Position numbers and translations under genes: made by a program. 6,748 nt of DNA from Granulosicoccaceae bacterium (lineage in GTDB: Bacteria > Pseudomonadota > Gammaproteobacteria > DAOVJZ01), in the NCBI GenBank assembly GCA_030632035.1, contig DAOVJZ010000083.1, positions 1 to 6,748 on the forward strand. Direction: 5' to 3'. This document shows positions 5,978 to 6,748 of the stretch, piece by piece (within the stretch, counting starts at the first letter, position 1; every line of letters starts with the position of its first letter). Below the pieces are notes generated by a model that searched no databases, was not told the origin of the DNA, and saw nothing but the letters and a program-made list of their open reading frames with translations.

Positions 5978-6482
5978 AGAAATCCACTGGCCAATCGACC
6001 TCAATAACACCACCTTCGAGATCAACGTTCAGAATCACATCACCTGTCAGGTATGGAATCAATCGTTCCTGCTTGCCTTCCATGACCGCCATGACTGCAT
6101 TGGCACCGGTCTCGAACAGGTGATCAACAACACCCAGTTCCTGATTCTCCTTGTTCACTACTTTCAGACCCGTGAGCTCACTCCAGTAATATTCACCCTT
6201 ATCCAGCTTGGGCAACGCATCTCTGGAAACAGCAATATCCTGCCCCAGCAATTTAGCCACCTCGTCGCGATCATCAATACCGACCAGCTTGGCAACAATA
6301 CCCTTGCCATGTATTTTACCAGTTTCAAGCTTTATCGGTTTTTGATTTGGGCCAACCAGCCAGACGGGATAATTCAGGATATTTTCTTTGGGTTCGGTGT
6401 GAGAATACACCTTCACCCAGCCACGTACACCATACAAGCCGGAGATTCGACCAAGGATAATGGGTTCATTTGACTGCTGCAT
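5976..6482 (-). CDS. rimM: ribosome maturation factor RimM (16S rRNA processing)
   Basis: This 168-aa protein has the two RimM domains. The N-terminal RimM domain (~7-90) starts with IILGRISGLYGVRGWVKVYS, the family signature. The C-terminal PRC-barrel (~97-166) includes YYWSELTGLKV, GVVDHLFETGANAVMAV and the typical ending ERLIPYLTGDVILNVDLEGG followed by VIEVDW. RimM binds the 30S head through S19 and assists late 16S maturation. The ATG at 6482 follows an 89-bp gap after rpsP; its Shine-Dalgarno is weak (GGA ~7 nt upstream), consistent with RimM being made at lower levels than the flanking ribosomal proteins, as known in E. coli. A terminator-like hairpin sits in that gap. The stop overlaps the trmD ribosome-binding site, with 14 bp to the trmD ATG. 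Confidence 0.97.
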   Translation of the reverse strand: MQQSNEPIILGRISGLYGVRGWVKVYSHTEPKENILNYPVWLVGPNQKPIKLETGKIHGKGIVAKLVGIDDRDEVAKLLGQDIAVSRDALPKLDKGEYYWSELTGLKVVNKENQELGVVDHLFETGANAVMAVMEGKQERLIPYLTGDVILNVDLEGGVIEVDWPVDF

Positions 6483-6504
6483 AACGGTCCAGAATGAATT
6501 TCTC

Positions 6505-6548
6505 TACCTGATAAAAACAGCAAAAGACGGCCACAGGGACCGTCTTTC
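6505..6548 (-). terminator. hairpin plus U-tract between rpsP and rimM (likely attenuator)
   Basis: On the minus-strand transcript bases 6548-6522 fold into an 11-bp stem (GAAAGACGGUC with GGCCGUCUUUU, two G-U pairs) and a 5-nt loop CCUGU. It is followed by GCUG and then five U (6509-6517 region), the form of an intrinsic terminator with a slightly interrupted U-tract. It lies 23 bp after the rpsP stop, with no convincing promoter between it and rimM. Partial termination would leave more S16 message than rimM-trmD message. It could instead act as an mRNA stabiliser or processing site at the rpsP 3' end. Confidence 0.6.
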
Positions 6549-6571
6549 TAAATACTATGTTGAAACTGGCT

Positions 6572-6748
6572 TTAAGCAGCTTTTTTGATAAGGCTGGCAA
6601 CACGATCAGACGTTTGCGCACCCTTGGACTGCCAGTATTCAATACGTTCCTTATTAAGGCGCAGTCTTTCTTCCTGCCCCTTCGCTACAGGATTAAAAAA
6701 TCCCAAACGCTCGATATAACGACCATCGCGACGGTTACGGCTATCAGT
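6572..6748 (-). CDS. rpsP: 30S ribosomal protein S16, C-terminal part (5' end outside window)
   Basis: The minus strand from the right edge reads as an open frame of 58 codons ending in TAA at 6572-6574. The translation begins TDSRNRRDGRYIERLGFFNP and continues VAKGQEERLRLNKERIEYW, ending in SDRVASLIKKAA. This matches the S16 family from about residue 23 to the end (E. coli S16 is 82 aa: DSRN, GRFIERVGFFNP, DRIAHW, SDRVAALIKE). About 22 N-terminal residues lie beyond the window. S16 is an essential 30S assembly protein bound to the 5' domain of 16S rRNA. It is the first gene of the rpsP-rimM-trmD-rplS operon, so the operon's main promoter should lie just outside the window. Confidence 0.95.
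   Translation of the reverse strand, partial: TDSRNRRDGRYIERLGFFNPVAKGQEERLRLNKERIEYWQSKGAQTSDRVASLIKKAA

Noticed and set aside
5215..5994. Longer TrmD starting at a TTG at 5994
   Set aside because: The extra residues (MASGFLRNLLV) precede the universal MHIDVVTLFPEM start, overlap rimM, and the ATG at 5961 has its own AAGGAA site.
1..6748. Mobile elements, CRISPR arrays, tRNA or rRNA genes, riboswitches
   Set aside because: I saw no transposase, terminal inverted repeats with target duplications, regularly spaced direct repeats, cloverleaf, rRNA segment or recognisable riboswitch; the genes are compact and conserved. XerD here is the housekeeping recombinase, not an integrase of a mobile element.

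Overview
The window is ordinary bacterial chromosome, about 45-48% GC overall by eye, and almost certainly from a gammaproteobacterium. The reasons are the rpsP-rimM-trmD-rplS ribosome/tRNA operon followed on the same strand by xerD and dsbC, an order typical of that class, and protein sequences that closely resemble the gammaproteobacterial versions of XerD, DsbC, S16, L19 and TrmD. I see no insertion sequence, phage gene, CRISPR array, tRNA or rRNA. The genus cannot be named from this sequence alone.

Layout, following minus-strand transcription from the right edge: the 3' end of rpsP (ribosomal protein S16; N-terminus outside the window); a hairpin plus U-tract in the rpsP-rimM gap; rimM (16S maturation factor); trmD (tRNA m1G37 methyltransferase); a possible internal promoter; rplS (ribosomal protein L19); and a very strong intrinsic terminator built on a perfect 34-bp inverted repeat. 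Immediately after the terminator come a long exported helical-repeat (TPR-like) protein of unknown function, ogt (O6-alkylguanine repair), xerD (dimer-resolution recombinase) and dsbC (periplasmic disulfide isomerase). These four are packed with small gaps or overlaps (ogt and xerD share 41 bp), so they look co-transcribed. At the left edge, on the plus strand and tail to tail with dsbC, lies the C-terminal part of an AddA-type helicase-nuclease with an intact RecB-like nuclease domain.

Functionally the right half is a translation operon: two ribosomal proteins plus the factors that mature 16S rRNA and modify tRNA. The left half mixes genome maintenance (AddA, XerD, Ogt) with envelope functions (DsbC and the exported repeat protein). 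No gene stretch longer than about 90 bases is unassigned.

I found no clear new multi-gene system. The points most worth a second look are the uncharacterised exported repeat protein, the terminator sitting 17 nt before its start codon, the attenuator-like hairpin between rpsP and rimM, and the sharply GC-richer composition of trmD relative to its neighbours.
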